Positions 1 through 7,706 are shown, numbered from the stretch's first letter. The stretch is 18,169 nucleotides of DNA from Nitrospirota bacterium (GCA_021812785.1 JAKAMR010000059.1:1-18169); one strand, 5' to 3'. Notes: generated by a model from the sequence alone, not told the origin. Made by a program: numbers and translations.

Positions 1-593
1 CACCTTCTATGCCCTTTGCGAAGCCATGATTCTACCAGTAATCGCCACGATCATAGCTGCCCCAACAGGAAAACTTGAGGGCATACTCTGCACAATTGAA
101 GGCGATCTGTCCGGCAAGGAGTTCTGGGCGGATTATCGAAAATACTGGCTCTCGTGGAAATGCTATATTTCAAAGGGAATCTTCTCTTTTTTGCCGGCGC
201 TGCGCCGCATACGGCGTGACATGAGATCATGATGCATGTCAACATGAACTGTTTACTGGCCAATTTCATAGGCAGGCGGATTATGATAGGGTCTGGCAGC
301 CTTTTTAGCTTTTTTAATGGCTGAAACCGGGAAGGAGTTTTTGTTTTTCTTAGACTGGGGTGTTTATTGAATGCTTTGCAATTGAACGTTTTGAACAGGG
401 CAGGATGAAAAATACTTTAAAAACGGGAGGTTGGAATTTTCAGTCTGAACGGGAAAACATAAAATGGGCAGTGAGCGGCAAGCGAACACTCCCCGCAAAA
501 CTCCTTCCTCACATTCAGGAAAATCTTTTCCACCGGCTCTGGCTCCATGATGTGCCCTTTTCCGTACGCAAAACGGTACAAAATAAAGAACTC
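1..593. other. Gene-free stretch at the window edge
   Basis: I see no convincing gene here. The open frames are short (at most about 70 residues before 360), lack good ribosome binding sites and resemble no family I know. The longer plus-strand frames starting near 360 and 547 run antisense through better-supported minus-strand genes. Visible structure includes a 13-nt palindrome centred on T201 (six-base arms CGGCGC/GCGCCG), an inverted repeat GACATG/CATGTC at 218-240, and T-rich runs near 300-350. The T201 palindrome has no T run after it on either strand, so it is not an intrinsic terminator. Confidence 0.5.
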
Positions 594-764
594 TTACGGG
601 ACCTCGCCGGGGGGCATGTCCTGGAGTCTGTTAAGGAGGTCCTTTACGGTCTTTTTCTCTATCTCTATGCCCTTATCCTTGCCACCCTTCTCAAGACTTT
701 TCTGGTACTCCGTAAGCGCGCTCATCACGGCGCGGGCCTCCAGATTTGTCAGTTTCAAATCCAT
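594..764 (-). CDS. Hypothetical 56-residue protein
   Basis: I do not recognise this protein. It is short, charged and probably helical: MDLKLTNLEARAVMSAL at the N-terminus, a Lys/Glu-rich middle, then a second helix with KKTVKDLLNRLQDMP near the C-terminus. It has no signal peptide, membrane segment or Cys/His metal motif. I chose the ATG at 764 over one 15 codons upstream because GGAAGGAG lies 9 nt before it, and the upstream extension is only Arg/Lys-rich. It follows the CBS-domain gene after a gap of about 180 nt that contains an operator-like inverted repeat. The clean Shine-Dalgarno and sensible composition favour a real gene; function is unknown and a cytoplasmic location is inferred. 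Confidence 0.6.
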   Translation of the reverse strand: MDLKLTNLEARAVMSALTEYQKSLEKGGKDKGIEIEKKTVKDLLNRLQDMPPGEVP

Positions 765-837
765 TCTCTTGCGCTCCTTCCTTTTGGAATGCCGTTTTAT
801 CGACAGCAAGAATCAGGAATATGAAAATTGTAAAAGT

Positions 838-857
838 AACGTGTGCACGTTCACACA
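838..857. promoter_or_regulatory. Operator-like inverted repeat
   Basis: AACGTG and CACGTT face each other across a 2-nt centre at 838-851. An overlapping pair, GTGTG (841-845) and CACAC (852-856), forms a second symmetry. The site lies about 75 nt upstream of the 56-residue protein gene, after the CBS-domain gene ends. It could be an operator, but no regulator is known and the arms are short. Confidence 0.25.
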
Positions 858-947
858 GGCATTGCCTTTTGTAAGCTCATTCATAAGTCAGCCCCAATGT
901 CTTGTCACTACACAGCGCATCCGGAGCATCAGAAGCGGCACAAGCGG

Positions 948-1349
948 CTACATGTATGTGACAAACTCCGGTTCCATATACGCCTTTAGAATGTCGCATC
1001 TGGCAATGACGCCCACCAACCGGCCTTCTTCCGTGACCGGCAGGCGCACTATTTTGTTCTCCATCATGGTGTTCAACAGGTCCTGTATTGGGGTGTTCAC
1101 ATCCACGCTTAAAGGGCCTTTGCTCATAACATCCCCCGCAGTGAGTTTTTCCAGCTCTCTCCCCTCGCAAACCTGCCCCAGAAGGTCGAACTCACTTACC
1201 ACGCCTATAACCTTGCCATCGTCATCAGTAACAGGCATGCCGCTGTAAAGACCAGATAAAAGCTGCATGGCAATGTCTCTTGCAGAGGCGTTCCTGCGAG
1301 CGGAAACAACGGGTCTTGTCATAATGTCTTTTGCTTTCAGGTTCTTCAT
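948..1349 (-). CDS. Tandem CBS-domain protein (Bateman module)
   Basis: This is a stand-alone pair of CBS domains, 133 residues, the usual length for such proteins. Domain 1 (about 5-65) starts with AKDIMTRPVVSA and contains SGMPVTDDDGKVIGVVSEFDLL. Domain 2 (about 70-130) starts with AGDVMSKGPLSV and contains VRLPVTEEGRLVGVIARCDIL. The family binds adenosine-type ligands (AMP, ATP, SAM) in the cleft between the domains and acts as a cytoplasmic energy or ligand sensor; the target here is unknown. It lies 141 nt downstream of the cytochrome b gene. The Shine-Dalgarno (GAAGGAG) is 14 nt from the ATG, unusually far, because a run of A bases broken by one C fills the gap. No effector domain is fused to it. 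Confidence 0.9.
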   Translation of the reverse strand: MKNLKAKDIMTRPVVSARRNASARDIAMQLLSGLYSGMPVTDDDGKVIGVVSEFDLLGQVCEGRELEKLTAGDVMSKGPLSVDVNTPIQDLLNTMMENKIVRLPVTEEGRLVGVIARCDILKAYMEPEFVTYM

Positions 1350-1366
1350 GGTTTTTGTTTTTTCTC
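1350..1366 (-). repeat. A-rich tract between Shine-Dalgarno and start
   Basis: On the minus strand a run of A, interrupted by a single C, separates GAAGGAG from the ATG of the CBS-domain gene. It stretches the spacer to 14 nt, where 5-9 is typical. The composition matches other A-run tracts in this window. Confidence 0.5.
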
Positions 1367-1490
1367 CTTCGCGGCATATCCGAAAAATTTTTACTTCCTC
1401 TGATTAAATCGTATTCCCGTCGCGCCAACGTGTCAATTAGCGGCTGTTGCACAAGAAAACCCGGTAATAAAAGCACCTCAATATCTCATC

Positions 1491-2315
1491 CTAATAGACA
1501 AGCACGCCAAGGAGTATCAGCACAAGAAGAAACAGGCCCGTCAAGACCAGAAGCACGCCATAGGGCACGGACACGCACAGAAGCCAATTTGGCGGAGGGC
1601 CGGTTTCGGTCCGTTCAAGCCTTCCCTCCCGCACCAGCCGCTCATACTCAAGGGGCCTTTCCTTCCGGAACTCAGCGAGCGGTACCCTGCCCGTGAATAT
1701 GACCGTATCCATCGGGAATTTCTCCGGCCTCATGTGGGTGTTGAAAAAATGGATCATGAATATGAAGCCCGCAGCCAGAAGCGCCTCGTCGCTGTGCACA
1801 ATGGTTGCCACGTTGAAGGCCCAGCCAGGGAGGAACCCGCCAAAGAACGCCGGGAACCAGAGGCACAGCCCCGAAAGCCCTATCACCCCTACTCCCCAGA
1901 AAACGGCCCAGTAATCGAACTTTTCCCAATAGGTCCACCTGTCGAACCGCGGACGGGGGCCAAGGCCCATGAACCACCTGAAGCTCCCGTAGGCGTCCTT
2001 GAGATCCTTCAGCCTTGGCGCCATGGACTCGGGGCCAAAGATCCTGAACCGGAACTTTTTCACGACCCCGATGTAATAGGCGGCAAACAGTATATGGGCA
2101 ATGAAGTAGCCGAAGGTGGCCACGGCGCAGACCCTGTGGATATAGCCCGCTGTCTCGTAGCCTCCGAGGAACCTCATAAGCCAGGAGGCCCAGGGCGTGC
2201 CCGAATACCTGAGGGGCATCCCGGTGATGACGGAGCCCAGGAAGCTTGTGGCCATGATTATGTGAAGCACGCGGTGGTAAGGGTTGAACCTGCGCACATA
2301 AACTGCCTCCGCCAT
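1491..2315 (-). CDS. FdnI/HydC-like diheme cytochrome b membrane subunit
   Basis: This 274-residue integral membrane protein resembles the cytochrome b subunits of formate dehydrogenase-N and Ni-Fe hydrogenase, which bind two b hemes and exchange electrons with the quinone pool. Candidate heme-ligand histidines lie in hydrophobic helices: FNPYHRVLHIIMA near residues 10-22, YIH at about 60, FIAH at about 74, and IVH...MIHFFNTHMRP in the second half. Four membrane helices are evident (about 15-35, 60-85, 145-165, 190-215), plus a strongly hydrophobic C-terminal helix of the last 25 residues. The start is clear: GGAGGG lies 5 nt before the ATG, and the stop codon of the upstream nonaheme cytochrome gene overlaps that Shine-Dalgarno, so translation is probably coupled. 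The partner suggests it passes quinol electrons to periplasmic c hemes. Direction of electron flow is inferred. Confidence 0.85.
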   Translation of the reverse strand: MAEAVYVRRFNPYHRVLHIIMATSFLGSVITGMPLRYSGTPWASWLMRFLGGYETAGYIHRVCAVATFGYFIAHILFAAYYIGVVKKFRFRIFGPESMAPRLKDLKDAYGSFRWFMGLGPRPRFDRWTYWEKFDYWAVFWGVGVIGLSGLCLWFPAFFGGFLPGWAFNVATIVHSDEALLAAGFIFMIHFFNTHMRPEKFPMDTVIFTGRVPLAEFRKERPLEYERLVREGRLERTETGPPPNWLLCVSVPYGVLLVLTGLFLLVLILLGVLVY

Positions 2316-2324
2316 TTTTCCCTC

Positions 2325-3299
2325 CTATTCCCCTTTCTTTTTAAGGCGCTCCCTCAGGGTCCTATAAGCCCAGAGAAACGTATGGGCTGCGAAGAACGCA
2401 AACACTCCCACGATAAGTATGGTCATGGCGAGCCAGGTGTAATAAAGTCTTGGATAATGCCGCCTGTCGCGGTCATCCGGATGGGCGTAAAACGTTGTAA
2501 AACCGCCGGAGGCGTTCGGGTGGCATTTTTTACAGGTGTGCAATATGTGAGCTTTTGAAAGCGTTGAGCCGGGGTCCGAAGGCGGGAGGATATCATGCGA
2601 GCCGTGGCAGTCGGGGCACTTGGCCACGGTTGCGTAACCAAGGCGCGTGACCTGCCCGTGATAGGTCTGCCTGTAAGTGTCCAGTTCTCTTTTGTGGCAG
2701 GAACCGCACTTGTTAACGAGCCAAAGCAGCCACCTGGGCGAAGTGACGTTAGGCACACGATGCTCTTCATGGCAGTCATAGCAAACGGCCGCCCTCTCGA
2801 TCCCCATATCAAAGAGCGCCCTGGCGTGAATGCTCTTTTTATAGACCTCGTATTCCTTCCTGTGGCATCGTGCACAGAGGCGGGGGATATTTTTTCTGTA
2901 GATCCTGGACTCCGGGTTGCCGGGCGGAAGGATGTCGTGGGAGCCGTGGCATGTCTGGCACTGAGGAGCGCCTGCGATCCCTTCCCGCACGGCCATGCCA
3001 TGGACGCTGAGCTTGTATTGAAGGGCGGGGGTTTTTGGCGCTCCGCCCCTGCCGGGCAGATGGCAGATCGCGCAGTTCACCTTTTGACGGGCTCCATGGG
3101 GAAAGCCGGTTATGTTTACGTGGCAGGCGGTACAGGAAAATTTTCCGTGAACGGACCGGCTGAATGCGGCCTTGTCCACATATCCGCCAGGAAAAGTTTT
3201 TTCCCCATGGCAGGTGTAGCAGGGGGCGTTCAAAAAAACCGCATTCGCCCCGGCTGGAAGAAACAGGATAAGCACTGCCGCTATTAATATGTCCCTCAT
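2325..3299 (-). CDS. Nonaheme c-type cytochrome, membrane-anchored
   Basis: A 324-residue exported cytochrome with nine CxxCH heme sites, the first Cys of each at about 27, 56, 76, 114, 142, 173, 198, 228 and 256. Residues 1-20 form a Sec signal peptide ending AGANA. A transmembrane helix at about 287-309, followed by Arg/Lys, anchors the C-terminus so that the hemes face the periplasm. The protein contains an internal duplication: CHGSHDILPP followed about 20 residues later by CxxCH occurs twice (about 117-146 and 231-260). I chose the ATG at 3299 because the signal peptide begins there; an in-frame start at 3389 would add a Lys/Thr-rich leader that spoils it. The Shine-Dalgarno is weak. The cytochrome b gene follows after 9 nt, making a two-gene quinol:cytochrome c electron-transfer unit. 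Electron acceptor unknown. Confidence 0.9.
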   Translation of the reverse strand: MRDILIAAVLILFLPAGANAVFLNAPCYTCHGEKTFPGGYVDKAAFSRSVHGKFSCTACHVNITGFPHGARQKVNCAICHLPGRGGAPKTPALQYKLSVHGMAVREGIAGAPQCQTCHGSHDILPPGNPESRIYRKNIPRLCARCHRKEYEVYKKSIHARALFDMGIERAAVCYDCHEEHRVPNVTSPRWLLWLVNKCGSCHKRELDTYRQTYHGQVTRLGYATVAKCPDCHGSHDILPPSDPGSTLSKAHILHTCKKCHPNASGGFTTFYAHPDDRDRRHYPRLYYTWLAMTILIVGVFAFFAAHTFLWAYRTLRERLKKKGE

Positions 3300-3335
3300 C
3301 TTCCGGCTTTCTATTGCTGTTTTTGGCTGCGGTAT

Positions 3336-3410
3336 GTTTTTCGTTTTCGTTTTTCGATCTGCCCATACGGCTCGAAAAAACAAAAGCAAAAAAACAAAAA
3401 AGAAAAAATT
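3336..3410. repeat. Paired A-run/T-run low-complexity tracts
   Basis: A T-rich tract (3336-3355, T runs separated by CG) and an A-rich tract (3374-3410, A runs separated by C or G) face each other across about 18 nt of ordinary sequence. The inner ends GTTTTTCG and CGAAAAAAC are nearly complementary, so a weak AT hairpin could form. They occupy the gap between the RNB ribonuclease gene and the nonaheme cytochrome gene. No G+C stem precedes the T run on the minus strand, so I do not call a terminator. Confidence 0.6.
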
Positions 3411-3482
3411 CAGGCTTTGACAGAAAAAACTATCAATTATAGGTTAGCTTAAATACAGGGGCGGTCAAGGGGGACGCTTCTG

Positions 3483-5012
3483 CTAAAAAACCCTCTCAAA
3501 ATCGATGAACCCGGCCTCCACATCCACATGGACCAGGCGGACCCGCACCCTCCGCCCCACATCCAGCCCCTGATAGCCCGAAACCACCTTCCCTTCAACA
3601 GGGGGATGAAGCAGGCGCACCCAGGTGCCTTTTGGCCCGGCCCCGGTAACGATGGAATCGAACCTCTGGCCTATCCTGGACTCAAACAGGAGCGCGGCTG
3701 CGGATTTGCCAATCTGCCTTTCAACCTTTTTGACCGCATCCTCCTCCCTGGTGCAGTGCGCAGCGAGTGTTTCGAGATCGGGGCCTGAATAAGGCTCCGG
3801 CTGTTTCAGTAAAACGGCCTTAAGGAGACGCTGTGTTATAAGGTCCGGGAAGCGGCGGTTGGGGGCGGTAGAGTGGCTGTAGCCCCTTACGGCAAGGCTG
3901 AAATGCCCATCGGAATTTTTTTGTTGCCTTTCCCCCGGAATATCAGCCGCGTATTCGCCGGGCCCCAGCAGCTTTATTATGCTCAGGGAAAGATCGGGGA
4001 ACCTGATGGCGTCCCTGGCCTGCGCCTCTTTTAAAAAATGCTCCAGCGCCAAGGCATCGGGGGCCTGGGGCAGCGGGTAGCCCTCTTCCATGGCAAGCTC
4101 CACTATCCTGTCCCAGCGCTTGGGCCTGCGCACCACCCGCCGCAGCGAGGGCAGCCCCCTGGACGCCAGAAACCGGGAGGTCACGCTGTTAGCAGCGATC
4201 ATGAAATCCTCTATCAGGTCATTGGCCCTGTTTTTCTCTTTTACATCCAGGTCTATAATAACGTCCTCCTCGAAGCGGGGGCTTGCCTCGACGGTTTTCA
4301 GGCTGAGCGCGCCATGCTCATGACGCCGCCTCTTCATCTTCTGGGCCGTCCTGTCCTGGAGACGGAGGTTTTCTCCCAGTCCGCTCAGCGCGGCTACCTG
4401 TGCGGGAACGGGCCCCGTGCCCTCAAGCCAGGCGGCCAGGCTGTTATAGGCCAGTTTGGCCTGATTGCGGACAACCGCTTCGTAAATATCGTGGCCCAGG
4501 ACAGAGCCGTCCGCGCCCACGGTCATTTCTATTACGATGGCCAGCCGACCTTCATTTAGGTTCAGGGATGTCAGACCGGTCGAAAGTTTCTCAGGCAGCA
4601 TGGGAAAGATCATGGCGGGCGTATAGACGGACGTCGTGTTATGCCCAGCATGCTGGTCCAGGGGCGAACCCGTTTTTACGAGGGCGTCCACATCTGATAT
4701 GGCAACGAGGATCTTTACATCTTCTCCGGCAAGCGGCTGGGCGGCGGTGAGCTGGTCTAAGTCCCGCGAATCGTCATTGTCGATGGAGGCCCAGGGGAGT
4801 TTCCGCAGGTCGCGGGCCTCGCCCCCTCCGGTGCCCGCGGGGGAATTGATCGTGTCCAACTGGGTAATGGCTTCAGGGGAAAAATCCGGCAGCAGGCCGC
4901 GCTCCAGCATGGCGCGGCGGGCGATCCTTTTAAGGATGGCCCTGTGGTCCCCCTTGTGCAAGTGCTCGAGCTGCCCATGATTCCAATTATGCCGCACCCG
5001 GATATTATGCAC
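3483..5012 (-). CDS. RNB-domain exoribonuclease (RNase II/R superfamily)
   Basis: A 509-residue RNB-family protein, expected to degrade RNA 3'-to-5' in the cytoplasm. The RNB core spans about 70-430. The metal-binding motif is SIDNDDSRDLDQ at about 77-87: Asp78, Asp84 and Asp86 match three of the four RNase II aspartates, with Gln87 in place of the fourth. The conserved C-terminal RNB motif reads HSTAPNRRFPDL (about 389-400). The last 70 residues look like an S1-type beta barrel. There are no N-terminal cold-shock domains as in RNase II or R, so this belongs to the shorter stand-alone branch. The start is uncertain: the frame is closed upstream by a TAG at 5028-5030, and the GTG at 5012 has only a weak Shine-Dalgarno. 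A better-placed ATG at 5065, with AAGGA before it, is in another frame. A frameshift near 5012-5030 is possible. Confidence 0.88.
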   Translation of the reverse strand: MHNIRVRHNWNHGQLEHLHKGDHRAILKRIARRAMLERGLLPDFSPEAITQLDTINSPAGTGGGEARDLRKLPWASIDNDDSRDLDQLTAAQPLAGEDVKILVAISDVDALVKTGSPLDQHAGHNTTSVYTPAMIFPMLPEKLSTGLTSLNLNEGRLAIVIEMTVGADGSVLGHDIYEAVVRNQAKLAYNSLAAWLEGTGPVPAQVAALSGLGENLRLQDRTAQKMKRRRHEHGALSLKTVEASPRFEEDVIIDLDVKEKNRANDLIEDFMIAANSVTSRFLASRGLPSLRRVVRRPKRWDRIVELAMEEGYPLPQAPDALALEHFLKEAQARDAIRFPDLSLSIIKLLGPGEYAADIPGERQQKNSDGHFSLAVRGYSHSTAPNRRFPDLITQRLLKAVLLKQPEPYSGPDLETLAAHCTREEDAVKKVERQIGKSAAALLFESRIGQRFDSIVTGAGPKGTWVRLLHPPVEGKVVSGYQGLDVGRRVRVRLVHVDVEAGFIDFERVF

Positions 5013-5076
5013 CTTTTGGGGCGCGTTCTAAAAGCGGGGACTGCGGGCCTGTTTTCCGGGCACATTTCTTCCTTTT

Positions 5077-5102
5077 TTATCAGGTGCGGATTTATTATCA
5101 GG
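5077..5102. repeat. Short direct repeat upstream of the RNB gene
   Basis: TTATCAGG occurs at 5077-5084 and again at 5095-5102, 18 bases apart start to start. On the minus strand the copies read CCTGATAA; one includes GATAAT, close to a -10 hexamer. They lie 65-90 nt upstream of the RNB ribonuclease start, so they may mark its promoter or an operator. Confidence 0.25.
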
Positions 5103-5134
5103 CGTGGCTCAGGGAGATGGGGTGGCCTTGCTTC

Positions 5135-5827
5135 TCAGCCGTTAAGCTGGTCTTTCAGCTGCTGCTTCTCGTCCAGGAGCCTCCGCTTTTCCGCTTTAAG
5201 CGGCGGAAGGACGTTGGTCTCCATGTCCTTTATCTTTTCTTCCAGGTCCTGCTTGTTCAGAAAATTAAGCTGCACCAACTGGCGCTCCTCCGGGGTCAGG
5301 AATTGCTGGTACTGCTGGCTTGCCGCAAGCGAGCTGTTGCCCGCGGCCATGGCGCGCTGTCTTCCCAGGTTAAAGAGGTTCTGTATGCGGAGCATCACTT
5401 CCTGGTATTTTTGTTTGAGCTTCTGATACTCATCTTCCTTTTCCTTTATCTCGCTCAGCCGCCTGTTTATCTGGGCAAGCTGGTCTTCGAGCAATTTTTT
5501 CTGCCCGGATGAGATGCCGGATTTCTGGCCCTCCGGGGTTGTTTTCGTTTTCTCTTTAGGCTGGGGAGTGTATGCCGGCCCCTCTACCGTCCCTTCTTCC
5601 TCCCCGTACTTCTCTATTTTCAGGATGTCTTTCAGGGGGATGCCCACCGTCCCTCCTTCCAGGGTAAATTCAATGCGGCCGTCAGAGCGCTCGTAAGAGC
5701 CGATGTCTTCGATAACGGAGCCGTTTTTGAGGATTATCCGGTACGCGGCACTGGAGGGACCCGCGAAAAGGAAAACAGACAAACAAACCGGCAACAAAAT
5801 GAATAATATGCGCTTCATCGGTGTCAT
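5135..5827 (-). CDS. Secreted coiled-coil protein of unknown function
   Basis: A 230-residue exported protein. Residues 1-28 are a Sec signal peptide (basic MTPMKR, a hydrophobic core, then PSSAA). Residues 29-75 form a small beta-rich domain beginning YRIILKNGSVIEDI and containing GGTVGIPLKDILKIE; I have seen this type of N-terminal domain in periplasmic proteins of Gram-negative anaerobes, but no function is established. A Pro/Lys/Thr linker follows (about 83-105, including KEKTKTT). From about 108 to the end it is nearly all heptad-rich coiled coil (LEDQLAQINRRLSEIKEKEDE, and later QDLEEKIKDME). The ATG at 5827 overlaps the uvrC stop in ATGA, so translation is probably coupled to uvrC. A second in-frame ATG (5818) would also give a signal peptide. 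Periplasmic location is inferred. A link to DNA repair is unlikely. Confidence 0.8.
   Translation of the reverse strand: MTPMKRILFILLPVCLSVFLFAGPSSAAYRIILKNGSVIEDIGSYERSDGRIEFTLEGGTVGIPLKDILKIEKYGEEEGTVEGPAYTPQPKEKTKTTPEGQKSGISSGQKKLLEDQLAQINRRLSEIKEKEDEYQKLKQKYQEVMLRIQNLFNLGRQRAMAAGNSSLAASQQYQQFLTPEERQLVQLNFLNKQDLEEKIKDMETNVLPPLKAEKRRLLDEKQQLKDQLNG
5539..5558 (-). repeat. A-run tract encoding KEKTKTT linker
   Basis: On the minus strand this is a series of A runs separated by G or C, encoding residues about 91-97 of the secreted coiled-coil protein. It falls in the linker between the beta domain and the coiled coil. It closely matches in composition the tract upstream of the nonaheme cytochrome gene (3336-3355). 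Confidence 0.45.
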
Positions 5828-7647
5828 TCTAGCATATTTTTTCTTGGGGAGAGGGTGTTTTTTATCACCCTGGCAAGCTCCGGGCCTATGCCCGGAACCG
5901 AGGCGATCTCTTTTTCGCCGGCCTGCCTGATGGCCTCCAGGCTTCCAAAGTGCCTTAAAAGCTCAAACCGTTTTTGCCTGCCTATGCCCTTCACGGATTC
6001 AAGCGGCGAGGACAACAGGTTTTTGCCGCGCAGTCTCTTATGGAATCCTATGGAGAAGCGATGCACCTCGTCCCGTATCCTCTTTAAAAGAAGAGAAGAA
6101 GGGCTGCCATCTTCTATGTTCACCGGAAGCTCCGTGCGCGTGGTAAACACCCTGTCCGGGTCCTTGGCCACCGCCACCACCCCGGCCGCGGGCTGCAGGG
6201 GCAGTCCGTAGACCGCCTTCATGGCCGCTTCGAGCTGCCCCTTTCCTCCGTCTATCACCACAAGCTCCGGCCCCGCTTCATCAAGGTCTGCCAGGACCCT
6301 GGAGACCGTCTCCTCCATCATCGCGTAATCGTCCATCTTTCCGCCCTGGACGGACTTTATCTTCACATGGCGGTAATGGTCCTTCCTGAACTCTCCGTCC
6401 GCCCAGTATATGAATCCGCCCACGGGCTGCGCTCCTTGCGTGGTGGATATGTCGAAGGCCCCGATGCTTGCGGGGGTTTTCCGCAGGTGAAGCCTCTCTT
6501 TCAGGGTCTCAAGCGTCTTTTGTTCGGGGGAGGCGGCCTTTGCCCTCAATACCTCAGCCGCGTTGCGCTCCGCCATGCGCAGGAGGTCCTCTTTTTTCCC
6601 GCGCATGGGCACAACTATCTTCACCCTGCCCTGCCTCTTGCCAGACAGCCATTCCTCAAGCGCCCCGGACTCCTCCGGCTTTGCCGCAACCAGCACCTCC
6701 GCCGGGGGGATTATCTCCTTGGCGTAAAACGTCTCCATGAACCCCGCTACAAGTTCTTGCCCCTCCGGCGCCATATGCGCGCCCTCAGGGGAATAATGAG
6801 GGAGATAAAAATCCTTTACGCCTATCATGAGCCCCCTGCGTATGAAAAACACCTGGAAGGCCAGGCGCGAGCCTTCCACCGCATACCCGATGACATCTAT
6901 GTCGCCAAACCCGGGCTGGACGACCTTTTGCTGCTCAAGCGCCCTTTTCAGGGCCTCTATCCTGTCCCTCAGCCTTGCCGCGTCCTCGTAAAGCTCCTCT
7001 TCGGCAAGTTTTTTCATTTTGCTCTCAAGCTCCTTCAAAAGCCCCTGCTTTTTCCCCTCGAGGAAGAGCCTGACCTCGTTCACCGTTTTCGCGTACTCTT
7101 CCTGTGAGATGCTGCCGTCACAGGGAGCGGGGCACCTGCCCATCTGGTGCTGCAGGCAGGGGCGCATCTTCTTGTCCAGCCGGTAGCGGCAGGGCCTGAG
7201 GCCGAAATGCCTGCGCACGAAGGCCAGTGTCTCCCACATGGCGCTGGCCGGGATGAAGGGGCCAAAGTAGAGCGCCCCGTCGCGCACGATGCGCCTCATC
7301 ACTTCCAGCCTGGGCCAGGGCTCGTTTACGGAAAGCTTCAGGTAGGGGTAATTTTTGTCGTCGCGCAGGATCACGTTAAAGGGCGGCTTGTACTGTTTTA
7401 TCAGGTTGGCCTCAAGGATGAGCGCCTCAAGCTCGTTGTCTGTCACGATGTAGGAGAAGTCGCGGACCCGCTTTACCATGCCCCGTTTGCGTTCGTCCAG
7501 GGCCGCGCCGTTCTGGAAGTAGCTGCGCAGGCGGTTCCTCAGGCTCTTGGCCTTGCCCACATAGAGGACCTTCTCCGCTTCGTCCTTGAATATGTAGACG
7601 CCGTTTTGCTGGGGGGTTTTTTTAAGCTTTTCCTCTAACGCGTCCAT
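5824..7647 (-). CDS. uvrC: UvrC, excinuclease ABC subunit C
   Basis: UvrC makes the 3' and 5' incisions around bulky DNA lesions bound by UvrB during nucleotide excision repair. At 607 residues it is of normal family length. The GIY-YIG nuclease is at 14-95 (GVYIF, LYVGKAK). Cys153, Cys164, Cys172 and Cys176 form the conserved cluster reported to hold an iron-sulfur centre in E. coli UvrC. A UVR motif for UvrB contact is at about 203-238 (YEDAARLRDRIEALKRA). The C-terminal RNase H-like nuclease carries the expected residues in AFDIS (Asp399), VVIDGGKG (Asp466) and DEVHRFSIGFH (His529). Paired helix-hairpin-helix motifs follow at about 550-600 (VKGIGRQKR, VPGIGPELA). The gene starts 60 nt after murA; a GAGG lies about 11 nt before the ATG. 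No defects are visible. Confidence 0.98.
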   Translation of the reverse strand: MDALEEKLKKTPQQNGVYIFKDEAEKVLYVGKAKSLRNRLRSYFQNGAALDERKRGMVKRVRDFSYIVTDNELEALILEANLIKQYKPPFNVILRDDKNYPYLKLSVNEPWPRLEVMRRIVRDGALYFGPFIPASAMWETLAFVRRHFGLRPCRYRLDKKMRPCLQHQMGRCPAPCDGSISQEEYAKTVNEVRLFLEGKKQGLLKELESKMKKLAEEELYEDAARLRDRIEALKRALEQQKVVQPGFGDIDVIGYAVEGSRLAFQVFFIRRGLMIGVKDFYLPHYSPEGAHMAPEGQELVAGFMETFYAKEIIPPAEVLVAAKPEESGALEEWLSGKRQGRVKIVVPMRGKKEDLLRMAERNAAEVLRAKAASPEQKTLETLKERLHLRKTPASIGAFDISTTQGAQPVGGFIYWADGEFRKDHYRHVKIKSVQGGKMDDYAMMEETVSRVLADLDEAGPELVVIDGGKGQLEAAMKAVYGLPLQPAAGVVAVAKDPDRVFTTRTELPVNIEDGSPSSLLLKRIRDEVHRFSIGFHKRLRGKNLLSSPLESVKGIGRQKRFELLRHFGSLEAIRQAGEKEIASVPGIGPELARVIKNTLSPRKNMLE

Positions 7648-7706
7648 TTCCAGCTATGCCTCAGTTTATTAAACGCCAGGGAATAGCGGCTTTCGCTTTT
7701 TGGGTG

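Noticed and set aside
26..269. Small open frames on both strands (68 and 72 residues)
   Set aside because: No convincing ribosome site, no family resemblance, and they overlap each other; more likely chance frames.
360..1248. Two plus-strand frames of 154 and 233 residues
   Set aside because: They run antisense to the 56-residue gene and, for the longer frame, the CBS gene, and their translations are Ser/Arg/Phe-rich with no family signal.
1734..2558. 274-residue plus-strand frame
   Set aside because: It is antisense to the cytochrome b and cytochrome c genes, whose helices, heme motifs and ribosome sites are clear; its His/Pro/Gly-rich translation is typical of a shadow.
3374..3410. T run on the minus strand after the RNB gene as an intrinsic terminator
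   Set aside because: There is no G+C-rich stem before the T run; it fits the wider A-run tract pattern better.
4757..5065. 102-residue minus-strand frame with a good ribosome site
   Set aside because: Most of it overlaps the RNB gene out of frame and its translation is Pro/Ser/Arg-rich; I kept only its start as evidence for a possible frameshift.
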